In this document: positions 52,545 to 63,514 of the stretch, piece after piece
Position numbering within the stretch: position 1 is the stretch's first letter
Layout of the letters: every line of letters begins with the position of its first letter
Assembly (NCBI GenBank): GCA_951799405.1
Contig: OX637344.1
Coordinates: forward strand, 2,356,001-2,420,000
Source of the DNA: Agapetus fuscipes
Taxonomy: Eukaryota > Arthropoda > Insecta > Trichoptera > Glossosomatidae
Length of the DNA stretch: 64,000 bases
Reading direction: 5' to 3'
The notes under the pieces: model-generated
Databases searched by the model: none
What the model was told of the DNA's origin: nothing
The model's input: the letters and a program-made list of their open reading frames with translations, nothing else
Position numbers and translations under genes: made by a program

Positions 52545-52920
52545 TAATGGAAACTTAGACGTTCAATAGAGACGCGATTTTAATTTCTACATATTTTTAG
52601 TAATCGCTATACTTGAGTTAAAACGTGTATTGGCACAATGTATAACCCTAAGCCACATATCAAAATTTACGTTTAAACTTTTACTAGTAAACTTAGACGC
52701 TCAATAGAGAAGCTATTTTAATTTCTACATATTTTTGGTAAACGATATATTTGTGTGCTTAAAACTTGGATTTGTACAACGCATATCCTTAAACCTTGTA
52801 TTTAATTTTACGTTTAAGCTTTTACTAGCAATCCTTCTAAACTTAGACGCTCAATAGAGACGCTGTTTTAGTTTCAATAGAATTTTTGGTGTACGCAATG
52901 GTTAAGTTGAAACGAGAACT
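52545..52920 (+). repeat. Repeat-L, three tandem units
   Basis: Units start near 52,550, 52,689 and 52,837, about 140-150 bp each. All contain AACTTAGACGCTCAATAGAG and TCTACATATTTTTGGTAA, followed by a TTACGTTTAAACTTTTACTAG-like segment. Single diverged units occur at 11.8, 16.8, 26.0 and 29.1 kb. Confidence 0.8.
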
Positions 52921-53187
52921 TGCGCAATGCATATCTGTTATTGTCAGTGTGTTGTTTGATTGGTTTCCACGAGTTTGTGTTGATTTTGGGATGGGAGCAC
53001 TGAAGAGGAAGGAACACAATGATATCAATCAATACTGCGTCGGCATCGAACGTGTGCCCAAAGGATCGAAGCTCTCTCTGTAACCAATGAGCCATGGACG
53101 GGTTGTGACGACGAAAATAATTAAAAAAAAACATGTCTGTTTTACGAAGAAATAAAAATAACTTTTGATACTGGATCCGATAGTTAA

Positions 53188-53642
53188 AAGTTCTTGACTT
53201 ATATGTTGGTATGAAGCTCACCACCCATACTGTAAAAAAAACACTTTTCTTTCATGGAAAGTCTTCGAGAGTTGTATGCTTATTGTCCTGCGTTAATTTT
53301 CTATAATCTAAGGTGCGAATGCATGCTCATAAACAGACACATATAAGTTGGCGCTTACAGATGCTGCGTGTGGACTTACAAATTAAAATCCAAACCTCAA
53401 ATGAACATAATAACCCTTCAACTTTTGCCGAACTACCCTGAAACAGGAGTGGCATGGGAAAAGCGAACCATTTTTTTTACAGTATGGGGGGTCAGCTTCA
53501 CATGAACCTATAAGTCAAGAAATTTTGATGTTCATTGAATGGTTATTTGCTTTGTATGCACAAATTTACACGTGTCTTCTTGTGGGCATTCATTAAATGT
53601 TAATGTGAAATGTAATACGTTCTTACAACATTATTATACTTT
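53188..53642. repeat. Three Rep-A parts, mixed orientation
   Basis: Plus head 53,188-53,297 (CTTGACTTATATGTTGGTAT). Near-complete minus copy 53,303-53,521 (ends CCTATAAGTCAAGAAA). Plus tail 53,555-53,640 (CACAAATTTACACGTGTC). The outer two may be one copy interrupted by the inverted one. Confidence 0.75.
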
Positions 53643-53652
53643 TATTATAAAA

Positions 53653-53957
53653 AAACGCAACTAAGCTACACATATAGTGTAACTTAATGCCGCGTTATCC
53701 CCGAAGGGGTCGCATGCGGCGAGTTGAACCTCTTTACTTTTACAGGTAAAGGGGCGGCCTTACGCTGGGGGTCTCCCAGCTCCCGGGGGGGCTGGTACTC
53801 ATTTCTTGTGAAGGCTGAGTAAGCCTTGCCGGTGTTTTATTTTGGGGCTTGAAATAAACACCGAAACAGGAAATCATTTCTGACACCCTCGGTGGGATTC
53901 GAACCCGAGCTCACGGCATGGAATGCAAGCACTCTACCAACTGAGCTATCGACCGGA
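53653..53957 (-). repeat. SINE-B, essentially full length
   Basis: CGCAACTAAGCTACACATAT (3' end) to TACCAACTGAGCTATCGACC (A-box side). B box GGGTTCGAATCCCACCG on minus. It has lost about 20 bp around CCAACCACTTCAATTGAAG. Useful as the family reference. Confidence 0.9.
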
Positions 53958-54099
53958 CATATATTTTAATGAATAGTGAACTATTAAATTAATGGAGTAC
54001 CATTCAAGTACCGGTTAACTAGGAAGATTTTATGTTGATGAACTTAACTATAATTTTCAAAATAATTTTAGCTTACGGTATTTACAAAAACTGTCATAA

Positions 54100-54375
54100 A
54101 AATCATAACTTTTTCACGAGCTGACAAAAATATACATTTTTTAAATATTTTGATTGGAACCGTCTTTCACCGCACGCCACTGCTGATCTGATTGGCATTT
54201 TTTCTCTCAAGGGTTGCACCGCTCGGGGTTGATTTTTCCGAAAGGGGTGCGGACTCTGAAGTCCCAGGGGAGCCACTGGGCTCAGAGACACAACCCCTAA
54301 CCCAGGGTCTTCCGCATGGCCGGCTGAATCAACCCAAAGGATTATTGCAGGACTAACTATGCTACAAACTGACAA
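54100..54375 (-). other. GC-rich patch with hAT-like terminus
   Basis: CCGCACGCCACTG at about 54,170-54,182 is the complement of a CAGTGGCGTGCGG hAT-type end, but no partner end was found. The adjoining GC-rich 54,185-54,330 has an open minus frame with no recognised family. Confidence 0.35.
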
Positions 54376-54439
54376 ATAGACGAAGTATACATTTCACTTT
54401 TTCTAAAACAAAAACATATGATAAGCACCAAAATTTGTC

Positions 54440-54880
54440 GTGTTTATTCCTCGACTTATAGGTTGGTATGTGGCTGACCACCCATTCTGTAGAAAATGTT
54501 TCGCTTTGCCAGTATCAGGGAAGGTCGAAAGGAGTTGCAGGGTGTATGTTCATTTGAGATTTGGTTTTAATGTTGTAGGTTCACATGCGGCATGTGTGAG
54601 CGCAAAATTATGCATGTGTGCTTGTCGGAATGCATTTAATATGAATCTCAAATGATACATATTATCTTTGCAGCTTAGATTTAGATTTAGATTTAGACCT
54701 ATATGACATATGTAAACGCAAAATTACCACGGTTTGCTTGTGGAGGAGCATCAAGTGTTAATCTCAATTTCTGAAATATCTCTACGAATTAGATAATAGA
54801 TAAATTATATTTATGAAAATGTATTTTATCATTCCTTGACTGATAGGTTGGTATGCGGCTGACCACCCATACTGTAAAAT
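54440..54880 (+). repeat. Rep-A copy plus Rep-A fragments
   Basis: Near-full copy 54,440-54,694 (TTCCTCGACTTATAGG to CTTAGATTTAGATTTAGATT, a variant tail unit). Then tail fragment 54,700-54,815 and a 50-bp head fragment 54,832-54,880. Confidence 0.8.
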
Positions 54881-55244
54881 ATATATTATACAAATTAGAA
54901 ATCAAATCAGTTCTCGCATAGTTTGACTGTACCTACCCCTATCGAATAATAAGAATAATTGGTATTGAGAGTATCGATTTATTACCCCCAAGGTTTGACT
55001 CATTCTCACCCCCCTCCCCCCCTTCTATCCACCCTTAAAACAGTTCCTCCCCCTACCACCCCCAACACACATAAAACGATGTCCTTTCTAATGTCGATAG
55101 GATTCGTAATAAAAAATATTTAACCGTGGTAGTTTAGTTTTGCGACCCATTTATAGTACCTTAGTGAAATATTATTTTTACATACTCTCTTTTTTGTTTA
55201 CTGTAATATTCAGAGAGATAAACACAAAACGCTTGTATCTTTAA
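54881..55244. other. No gene; C-rich strand patch
   Basis: 54,985-55,070 is unusually rich in CCCC runs. Nothing else is recognised. Confidence 0.4.
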
Positions 55245-55506
55245 TGAATAATCTAAGTTGCAAAGATGTATTAACATTCAAAACTCATATCAAATGCATG
55301 CCCACAATCAGACACGTGTAGGTTTCCATTTACAAAATATGCTGAATGTGTAGGTACTTACAAATTTAAATCCAAACCTCAAATAAACACACACCCTGCA
55401 ACTGTTGGCGACCTTCCCTGAAACAGGGGTAAAATTGGCAAAGTGAACCATTTTTTTTACAGTATGTCAGCCTAATACGAACCTATAACTCAAGGAATTC
55501 TATAAG
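55245..55506 (-). repeat. Rep-A with duplicated head edge
   Basis: AATCTAAGTTGCAAAGATG to CCTATAACTCAAGGAATT, then an extra CTATAAGTCAAGGAAT. The last 16 bases are thus repeated in tandem. Confidence 0.83.
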
Positions 55507-55538
55507 TCAAGGAATATAATTCACAAATATTATATCGG

Positions 55539-55850
55539 TCGATAGCTCAGTTGGTAGAGCGTCTTCGTTTAATGCCAGAGCGCTAGGGCTAGATCCTCCC
55601 CAAGGATATTAAGAAATGATTCTTCGTTTTGGTGTTCATTTGAAAAAATAAATTATATTTTATTATTCAAATACTCGCCTGTAAAAGAACTGAGGAAGCT
55701 ATGTAAGAACTGAGAACGGCGTAAGGTCGGCCCCCTTACCTGTAAAAGTTAATAGGTTACATTCGCCACATGCGAAATCCTTCAGGGATAACGTGGCAAG
55801 AAGTTACACTAATGTGAAGTTTAGTTGCGATTGCGTTGCGTGCGAGTAAT
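55539..55850 (+). repeat. SINE-B full length, diverged body
   Basis: GGTCGATAGCTCAGTTGG head with intact A box. The B box is mutated (GGGCTAGATCCTCCC). Ends GGCAAGAAGTTACACTAATG, TTTAGTTGCG. Confidence 0.85.
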
Positions 55851-55969
55851 GGTTAAGAAGTAAAATTTACGGGGTGTATGTTTATTTGAGGTTTGTATTT
55901 TATCTTTGATAGTACCTACACATGCAGCATTTGTAAATGTGAGCTTACACGTGTCTGTTTGTGGGCATG

Positions 55970-56175
55970 CATTTTTTTTTAATAGATTTGTGGAAAAGAA
56001 TGCAATCCACCAACCTATTTTGCCTGGCCAGTTGTCTTCATGCAAAAGCAGAGGCTTGTGTGCATGCAAAGGCATCTGTTCAACCAGGGTCGAGGTTATC
56101 GTCGCGGGATTCGAACCAACGTTATCCGGTTACAAATAACCCGACTTGATCCCCGCGGCCATAACACCGACTAAA
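55970..56175 (-). repeat. SINE-C inside Rep-A
   Basis: T-run, ATAGATTTGTGGAAAAGAAT, CTGGCCAGTTGTCTTCATG, GGGATTCGAACCAACG (B box complement), CCGCGGCCATAACACCGAC. Confidence 0.88.
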
Positions 56176-56235
56176 AGAGTAAATTTGAATTTTAAATGTA
56201 AACATAACTCTGCAACTTAGCTTATAGGTTATAGA

Positions 56236-56987
56236 TAGGGACTGGAAAATTTCGCGATCGCGATAAAACGAATTTATTCGCGAATTTTGATGTTTTCACG
56301 CGAATAACGCGAAATTTCAGGTTTTACGCAAATATCGCGAATTTTCGGACTTTTGGTAGAAATCGTGCGAAAAAGTTGTCATATGTATCGCTTTTGCAAC
56401 GCAAAGATTTTGTGGGAAAGAAAAAAATCCTGCGAAAACCCTTTGCAAGGTGCAAAGCACAGGAAAATTGGTCTCTTTCAACGTTTAAACACGCTAGAAC
56501 GCTAGACGCGGGGTTCGATCCCCACCTGGGTCATTTGACCATAAATTTGACCCTGGTTCAACAGATGTAATTGGGTAATTAAAAATGAATAATTCATTAA
56601 AATAAACAATAATGAATTATTAATTAATGATATTCATACCTGTATCTGGCCAGGCAGAGTAGGTTGTTAAATTGCATTCCTATTCACAAATCTATTTTAT
56701 TAAAAAAATAATGATAAGCAGAACTGTGCTGGATCATCCAAGCAGACTTGAATCGTGACATCAATGAAGAAAAATACTTCAAGGAGTGAAGCTGTTGCTG
56801 GATTAGCCAAGAGCACAACTTGAAGCTTTCATAAAAGCCAACATCCCTTGAAAAATGAGATAACCCTCATCTAGAGACTAAATGTACAAAAATTACACAT
56901 TTTAAATGGATATTTGCAGGATATTCGGAGTGTCATTGAAATATTAATACTTTTTTCAATCAATGGTTTTTTTTGTAAAAAAGGATT

Positions 56988-57018
<31 letters not shown>

Positions 57019-57387
57019 AAACTAAAATTAAAAAACATTGTTTTGTAGGTACCACTTGAGTATTTTTTATTGTAAAAACGTTTTCGGTGGGTACTTCCAC
57101 CATCTTCGGTTGCAGATACTCGTATTGATTCAGATGTTGTTTATTCATTGTTTTTGAAGGTGCATATTGTTGTTTACATAATAAATTGTAAATATAGTAA
57201 TATATTTTGTTTTGCAATTATATAAACCTTTATTTTGATCTAAGCAACCCTAAAAATTTCACCGAATCTCCCCGTTTATCATGAAAAATAACGCGAATTT
57301 CCCTGTTTTTGATCAAAAATAACGCGAATTTCACAAAAAAATAACGCGAATTTCCTGAAAAATAACACCACTATTTTCCAGTCCCTA
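56236..57387. mobile_element. hAT-4, 1.15-kb non-autonomous element
   Basis: Ends TAGGGACTGGAAAAT and ATTTTCCAGTCCCTA. Perfect 8-bp duplication GTTATAGA at 56,228-56,235 and 57,388-57,395. Subterminal regions are full of short repeats: GCGAATTT, ATAACGCGAAATTTC and CGCGATCGCG on the left (56,245-56,350), AATAACGCGAATTTC three times on the right (57,288-57,355). Clustered subterminal motifs are typical transposase-binding arrays of hAT elements. No transposase frame; a SINE-C and an A-run lie inside. Confidence 0.93.
56500..56715 (+). repeat. SINE-C inside hAT-4
   Basis: GGGGTTCGATCCCCACC (B box), TTTGACCCTGGTTCAACAG, TGGCCAGGCAGAGTAGG, ending CACAAATCTATTTTATT, AAAAAATAA. The tRNA-like start is shortened. 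Confidence 0.8.
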
Positions 57388-57402
57388 GTTATAGATTATT
57401 TA

Positions 57403-57919
57403 AGAACATGTAAAAATAAGTATTTTATGGTATTATAATTTATTCATAACGTGAATATTATTTAATAAAAAAACATGCTAAATTATTTAACCTTTTTACT
57501 AAAATGGGCCGTACCAGACGTCAAATTAAAACCTCTTCCACATTTCATATTAACACTAGCGCTGTAATAAACACCCAAGAGGGGTCTATAACAGATAAGA
57601 AGGCGTATCCAGACGTCCGCCCCGTGTGTATTTTTCAATTCCAAAATGAAATATTACCATTTTTTTCGAGGTAGCTAGCTTTGTGAGACTCATTCATACA
57701 TTTGTATTTGTTTCATTCACGTTTATAGTTTTACATCAATGAAATAGCGCTCTCATTGATAAAAAAAATATGTTTAAATGTTTATCAAGGCTTTTAAGCA
57801 TAGGAGGCTATGATAAGTGTTTATAATTTTGTAGCATCATGGAAGGCTACGATTATAAGCATAGCATTCTTTGATTAAAAACTTTTATTAAGATGGTAAA
57901 TACTTTTAGAAGAACATAA
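57403..57919. other. No gene seen
   Basis: Unassigned. The area 57,500-57,660 is GC-richer but closed in all frames. Confidence 0.4.
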
Positions 57920-58215
57920 CTGACCGGTCCGTAGTCCAGTGGTAACACTTCGGACTTGTAAATGAAAGGTTGTGGGTTCGAATCCCGGCAGAGCACAAAA
58001 AATATACCATTTATATTTTCAAATTTGCTCTTCGCTGGGTTGAAAAATTCATAAACTTTTACCAAAGACCGGTCATCAAAAGGTCCATCCAGCCTTACAA
58101 CAACTGGGTCTTGCTTGAGAATTGACGCTTTCTACAGCGACAACAAAACTCGCAGAGGGCTCTTGAGGTGTGATACACACAAAAACAGCGCTCACCAAAT
58201 AAATTATCCTGTAAA
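57920..58215 (+). repeat. SINE-D, full-length reference copy
   Basis: Head GACCGGTCCGTAGTCCAGTG, B box GGGTTCGAATCCCGGC, body TTCGCTGGGTTGAAAAATTC, AAAGACCGGTCATCAAAAGG, tail CAGAGGGCTCTTGAGGTGTG, AAAAACAGCGCTCACC, AAATAAATTATCCTG. The tail section is the part shared with LINE-3. Confidence 0.92.
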
Positions 58216-58500
58216 TATAAATATTTTGTTAAAAAAAAAAATTATCTATGAATTTTGCTTTTGTTTTGGAAAAAAAAATTGTTTTGAAAATTGTTTTGAA
58301 AATTATTTTATAAAAATATATTTGTAATCATTCTGCTCTTGAAGATGCTTCATTAGGCGAAAATATTCGAGCATAAACAAAAAGAATAAAGTGAATTAAA
58401 ACAATGTTTTACCATTTATATTTTTAAATATTTATAAAAATGGACTTTCACTGTGTTAACAGATCAACACTAAAAAATATTAAAATATCCTATTATTATT
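58216..58500. other. No gene seen
   Basis: A short direct repeat of TTTTGAAAATTGTTTTGAAA near 58,283. Nothing else. Confidence 0.4.
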
Positions 58501-58508
58501 ATATAGTT

Positions 58509-58771
58509 CTAATCTAATCTAATGTAATCTAAGCTACAAAGATATATATCATTTAAGATTTATATTAAATGCATTCCCACAAGCAGATATGTATAATTTC
58601 GCGCTAACACATGCCGCATGTGGACCTACAATATAAAAACCCAATCTCAAATGAACATAAGCCTTGCAACTCTTGCCGTCCTTCCCTGAAACACGGGTGA
58701 CATTGGCAAAGTGAACCATTTTTTACAGTATGGGTGGTCAGCCGCATAACAACCTATAAGTCAAGGAATGG
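58509..58771 (-). repeat. Rep-A, young full-length copy with direct repeats
   Basis: TTAGA-type tail (minus) to head CCATTCCTTGACTTATAGG. Flanked by the 8-bp ATATAGTT at 58,501-58,508 and 58,772-58,779, a plausible target duplication. Near-identical to 27,929-28,187. Confidence 0.9.
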
Positions 58772-58779
58772 ATATAGTT

Positions 58780-59289
58780 GACTCAAATTATTCATGATTG
58801 AGTAAAATTTAGCCTTATTGAACAAAAACCGGCAAACCAGGATATTTTTCTGAAATTAATATTTTTTTCTTATATAATAAATTAATAGATTTCTGTAAGT
58901 TTCCAAACCTGCTATCATCAATAATAATCACTAAAAAACCCTAGATTTTGTTTGGTTTTCCAAATATTTAAATTTTAAACAATGTATCATTTCTCTTCAT
59001 TTAAATTCATTAGTCTTAACCCTTTCAGCGCGGTAGGCCGAGCAGAGCGTCCCCTTATTAATCATCTTTTGGTGTTCTGGGTGATAATTAACCCCTTGCC
59101 TGCCAGCTCCCCCATCCCCCAACCTACCGCGCAGGGGATCCTTGTGTAAGCAGACACAATAAATACCAGGCATCTGTTTTGTCTTGTAGCATCTTTTCTG
59201 ATTTCCCACAACTTCTCAATCTAACCTTTTCATTTTCGTTTAAAAAAAAATATGACCCCATACATGAAATTGTATTATTGATAATATTC
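58780..59289. other. Possible piggyBac-type ends, no gene
   Basis: TTAACCCTTTCAGCGCGGTAGG-like sequence starting 59,016 and TTAACCCCTTGCCTGCCAGC starting 59,088 both show TTAA followed by CCC(T/C)TT, as in piggyBac termini. They are in the same orientation, so they do not delimit one element. GC-rich to 59,145. Confidence 0.35.
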
Positions 59290-59532
59290 ACTTATAAAAT
59301 GGTTTGAGGCTGACCACTCATGCTGTAAAAATGATTCACTCTCCCAATGTTTCAGCAAAGGTCGGCAATAGTTGCATGGTGTATGTTTATTTGAGATTTG
59401 TTTTTTAATTAGCAAGTACACATGCAGCATTTGTAAGCGCGAAATTACACGCATCTGTTTGTGGACATGCATTTTATATAAATTTTACATGTTACTATAT
59501 CTTTGCAACTTAGATTATAGATTACAAAACTC
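59290..59532 (+). repeat. Rep-A copy
   Basis: ATGGTTTGAGGCTGACCACT to CTTTGCAACTTAGATTATAG, full tail. Confidence 0.83.
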
Positions 59533-60469
59533 CTAGTATTACAAATCAGATTTTAGATTATATTTGTACTGACTTACGAAAATAAATTCTTTCCTGAAGC
59601 CCAAATTGCTTAGTGAAACACGCCATGTAGTTTTCATAAAAAACCTTTTTTAAAAAAACAAATATTCTCCTTTTTTTCAATTCAAAACTACGAGTAACAA
59701 ATTAATTACCAAATGTTACCTCTATTTATTACAATCTTCGATCACAAGCGACAACATTTTTGCTTTTTTTTTTAAATCTTAAGTTTAAGGATCGTTTCGT
59801 TTTTTTAAAAGACGATCGGTTGCAAAAATATCCCAAAGGGTTATTTGCTTGTGATTTAATTACAACCCTCTAAAGTCTAAAGGGTTAATTCCCACACGGG
59901 GTTGCTTTGGTAGCAAGCCATGCTATTTATTAACCCTCCCACAACATGCAAATGCCTCTAATAAACAGAGGAAGGGTTGCAAAGCCAAATCTCGGAGATA
60001 ATTAAAGGGTTGAAATTGTACTCTGAGGTATTTGGCACATAAAAGCGTTTAACCCTTCCGGTTTCCACTCATTATAGAGGTGTTTAAATGCAAACAGATT
60101 TGATTTATCTCGTTTTATATTTTCTCTGTTATAATGTGTAAATTTTCCATATTATAAATGTGTGAAAAAGGCTCAATGAGTTTGATTTCTTTGCGAACAA
60201 ACTATTGGTTTCTTTTCTTTTGTAGAATATATTTTTTTGTCAATTTGTTAATCATGTGATGAATGTTTAATACGAGTATATATGTATACAGGGATTACAA
60301 ATGTCAAGAACACTTGTCACAAACAAACAAGCTGTGACGTCGTATGGCTGGATTGCTAGGGCGAAGGCTCACTAATATTTTGTCATAGGTTGTTAGCCCA
60401 CCAAGGAAAACTCAAATTTGTAGGAAGCGAACCGAAAACCGATTTCATTAAGAAATTACAAGTCTATAA
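59533..60469. other. No gene recognised
   Basis: 59,870-60,060 has several AAGGGTT/AACCCTT motifs in both orientations, possibly a decayed inverted-repeat element. No coding signal. Confidence 0.4.
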
Positions 60470-60716
60470 AATTTGTAGTACCGGTCAGGTTTACGCAGCC
60501 TTCACAAGAAATGAGAACCAGACGTCTTGGGGGCTGTGAACCCCCACTTCAAACGAATTGGTGACCGGTCTTTGGTAAAGGTAAACGAATTTCCAACCAA
60601 GCGAAGAACATATTTAAAAACATAAATGGTGTATATTTTGTATTCCACTGGGATTCGAACCCACAACCTTCCATTTACGAGTACAAAGCGTTAGCACTAG
60701 ACTACAAACCGATCAA
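60470..60716. repeat. SINE-B fragment abutting SINE-D
   Basis: Plus SINE-B middle part 60,480-60,552 (GCCTTCACAAGAAATGAGA, CTGTGAACCCCCACTTC). Minus SINE-D 5' half 60,553-60,716 (B box GGGATTCGAACCCACAACC as complement). Confidence 0.75.
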
Positions 60717-61177
60717 TATCTACATATTTGTGTGTTTAAAAATTTTGTCAAACTTTGAATGATATCTCTATGCATTCAACAGGTCTTTCAACCAACCAAC
60801 ATAGGTACTAAATTCTATGCTCTACTATGATATTATATTCCTGAAATTCATCCCACCCACTTTACCGAAGCCCCTCCTATTCATTACCCCCTCCCTAGGG
60901 GAGTGGGGGTGGCTTTCAGGATAAATTAATTACTCTTGGAATTAACACCGAAACCGCCCCTTCAGGGAAAGTGTGAAAACGATACTGAAAATAATATAGA
61001 AGGGAAATTTTAACGAAGAAAAGTGAAAATTATTCTTGCTCTTTGAGAGATTTTAAAATTTAAAAAGTAGTGACACAAATAGATCCTTTGGATCCACAAA
61101 AGAGAGGAAAGAGAGAGAAAAAAAATGTACAAAATTACTGTAAAAATTATATATGAAGCTAACATTAAGTTTCTCTG
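60717..61177. other. No gene seen
   Basis: Purine/pyrimidine-rich short runs near 60,880-60,915 and 61,095-61,125. No repeat assigned. Confidence 0.4.
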
Positions 61178-61483
61178 ATAAATAATAATAATATTAGGAT
61201 GACTTATTTGGTGAACGCTGTTTTAGTGTGAATCTCACCTCAAGAGCCTTCTGCGAGCTTGGTTGTCGCTGTAGAAAGCGCCAATTCTCAAGCAAGACCC
61301 AATTGCTGTTAGGCTGGATGGACCTTCAGTACCGGTCTGAAAAGCAATATGATTTTTTCACCCAGCAAACAACGTATTTGAAAATATAAATGGTATATTT
61401 TTGTATGCTCCGCCGGGATTTGAACCCACAATTTTCCATTTACGAGTCAGAAGTGTGAATCACTAGATTACAGGCCAAAGATG
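61178..61483 (-). repeat. SINE-D, full length
   Basis: Begins with the ATT-repeat tail (AATAATAATAATATTAGG) and AACGCTGTTTTAGTGTG, and runs to the head at about 61,483. Together with 57.9 kb this defines both family ends. Confidence 0.9.
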
Positions 61484-61606
61484 TACCTTTTTCCTATTTT
61501 CTATGAGACAAAACACTCAAAAAGTGTTTAAATCTTGTAGTTGAGAAGTTTTTCATGAGCATTTCCTCATAATTAGTTCACTTACTCTGAGAAGTTACAC
61601 CCAATT

Positions 61607-61745
61607 ACGCAACGCAACTTACGCAACTAAGCTACACATATAGTGTAACTTCTTGCCTACGTTATCCCTGAGAGGGTCGCATGTGGCGATTCGGGACCTA
61701 TTTATTTTTAAGGGTAGGTATGGGGGCTGGCCTCACACCAATAAT
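61607..61745 (-). repeat. SINE-B 3' half
   Basis: ACGCAACTAAGCTACACATA to GGCTGGCCTCACACCAA. A partial duplicate of the terminal ACGCAACTTACGCAACTAAG is present. Confidence 0.8.
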
Positions 61746-61752
61746 AGTAATA

Positions 61753-62115
61753 CTATTCCTTGACTTATAGGTTGGTATGAGGCTGACCACCCATACTGTA
61801 AAATATGGTTCACTTTGCCAATATCACCCTTGTGTCAGGGAAGGTCGGCAAGAGTTGCAGGGCTTATGTTCATTTGAGATTGGGTTTTTATATTGTAGGT
61901 CCACATGCGGTGTTAGCGCGAAATTATACATGCCTGCTTGTGGGAATGCATTTAATATAAAACTTAAATGATGAAATGATTTGAGGTTTGGATTTTATTT
62001 GCAAGGACACATTAAGCATTTGTAAGCGCGAACTACGCGTGTTTGTTTGTGGGCATGCATTTGATATGAGCTTTAAATGTTAATATATCTTTGTAACATA
62101 GATTATTATAGGTAG
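61753..62115 (+). repeat. Two tandem Rep-A copies
   Basis: 61,753-61,972 (TTCCTTGACTTATAGG to TATAAAACTTAAATGATG) is followed directly by the 3' part of a second subfamily, 61,980-62,115 (TTTGAGGTTTGGATTTTATT to AACATAGATTATTATAGG). Confidence 0.83.
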
Positions 62116-62190
62116 ATTAGGATGATTTATTTGGTGGGAGCTGTTTTGGAGTGCGTCACACCCATGGTCACACCTCAAGAGCCCAAAATG
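62116..62190 (-). repeat. SINE-D or LINE-3 tail fragment
   Basis: AGGATGATTTATTTGGTGGG, GCTGTTTTGGAGTGCGTCAC and CACACCTCAAGAGCCC. This is the shared LINE-3/SINE-D tail only, so the parent cannot be told. Confidence 0.65.
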
Positions 62191-62744
62191 AAATGTCTAA
62201 TTAAACCAACCACTAATAAAATATTTTATTCTTGATTTCTCAAATCAGTTTAACTGCAACTATTCACTTCACCTTTAAGATGGCGATCTACTGCATTAAA
62301 CATTTGTTAAAATGTAATAAATTCCCTTTTAATTAGACATTCCATTTCCTAAGGCGTTGTTTACACTCTAAGTGCTTCTAAACGAGCCTTGAATGTTAAT
62401 AACTTAATTAATGCTTCCACGGACACTGCCGAGGATTCCCGAGCGCTTCCGAAAAAGGGGCGGGACGTTGTGTGAGGGGGAGGTAAACCAATTAGGCTTT
62501 TAAGACACACCTGGGTCCTCAAAGTGACCCCAAGGGGCGCTCGACAAATTATCTAATCAATTTAAAATGCAATTTGCAAATTGGTTTTTAATTAAACTTT
62601 TACGTTAATTGAAGGACGACGAAGTTATTTTTTTACGTTCTTTTTGTGACAATTTTCAATGAAGAACTGTGGGGAATTCTTAAAAGGAAAAATAATATTT
62701 TTGCTATTTGTATTATCAGTATGAAATGGTACGAGTGGCTAATT
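62191..62744. other. Unassigned; GC-richer core
   Basis: 62,400-62,540 is GC-richer and not a repeat in this window, and is preceded by TAATTAATG. It could be conserved non-coding DNA; no coding signal. Confidence 0.35.
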
Positions 62745-62960
62745 AATAGCAACAAATAAAATTCATATTAAATGCATGCCCACAAACAGACACGTGTAAT
62801 TTTGCGCTTAGCAATGCAGCGTGTTTACTTGCACATTTAAATACTAACTTCAAATGAACATAGCCCCTGGAACTTTCGCAGACCTTCCCTGAAACAGGGG
62901 GTTCATTGGCAAAGTGAACAATTTTTGTACATGTCAGCCGCATACCAACCTATAAGATAA
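62745..62960 (-). repeat. Rep-A copy
   Basis: TTCATATTAAATGCATGCCC to CCGCATACCAACCTATAAG. A further 20-bp head scrap (AACCAACCTATAAGTCAAG) is at 63,057-63,076. Confidence 0.8.
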
Positions 62961-63079
62961 AGAAGGATAAACATTAGACTTTTCATTTTAATTTTTATAT
63001 AATGTATTGTTTTGTTTTTAAAACTGTGGTTTATTTATTTTACACAATTTATTTAAACCAACCTATAAGTCAAGTAATC

Positions 63080-63489
63080 AGCAGGCATAATAGGAACGAC
63101 TTGTCAGTCTTACAACACAAAATATTTAAAAAACAAATCGGTTTTCTTTCTAAACCAAATACTAACCAAACTTTTCAGGTTAGTATGAACTACGCAATTT
63201 TACTTTTTTTAGCATCAGTATTGTGATCACGATTTTAAAGTGTTGTAACGCCATTAAGAGGGTTGGTGTCAATAGGGGGCTGGTCGGAAGGGGTGGTGTG
63301 TGGGAGGGTGGGAGGGGGGAGGGTCTGATTGAGAATTACGTCACGTCATCGAGTCCGAAAATCGCCCCTTCCGGTTACACGAAGGAGACGAAGAAAAAAT
63401 TGGGGGTTGGTGGAGAAAAGTACTGGAGAAGAGAGAACGCATTTAAAAAAAATGTTGTACAAAATGAAATATTATAAGTTAATAGATAG
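63080..63489. other. No gene; G-quadruplex-capable tract
   Basis: GGGAGGGTGGGAGGGGGG then AGGG at 63,302-63,323 gives four or more G-runs separated by 1-base loops on the plus strand. The surrounding 63,260-63,420 is GC-richer than average. Confidence 0.55.
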
Positions 63490-63514
63490 ATATTTATGTA
63501 TACATTGACTAAAC

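Larger units (their letters stand above)
55860..57402 (+). repeat. Rep-A split by SINE-C and hAT-4
   Basis: Rep-A pieces lie at 55,860-55,969 (GGGGTGTATGTTTATTTGAG to GTTTGTGGGCATGCA), 56,176-56,235 (TTTTAAATGTAAACATAAC, GCAACTTAGCTTATAGG) and 57,388-57,402 (GTTATAGATTATTTA). The gaps are a SINE-C and the 1.15-kb hAT-4, both insertions into this copy. Confidence 0.82.

Noticed and set aside
55539..55610. Possible real tRNA gene (TAGCTCAGTTGGTAGAGCG)
   Set aside because: It is the head of SINE-B: it continues into the SINE body, the B box is mutated, and the acceptor stem does not close. The same applies to other tRNA-like heads in the window.
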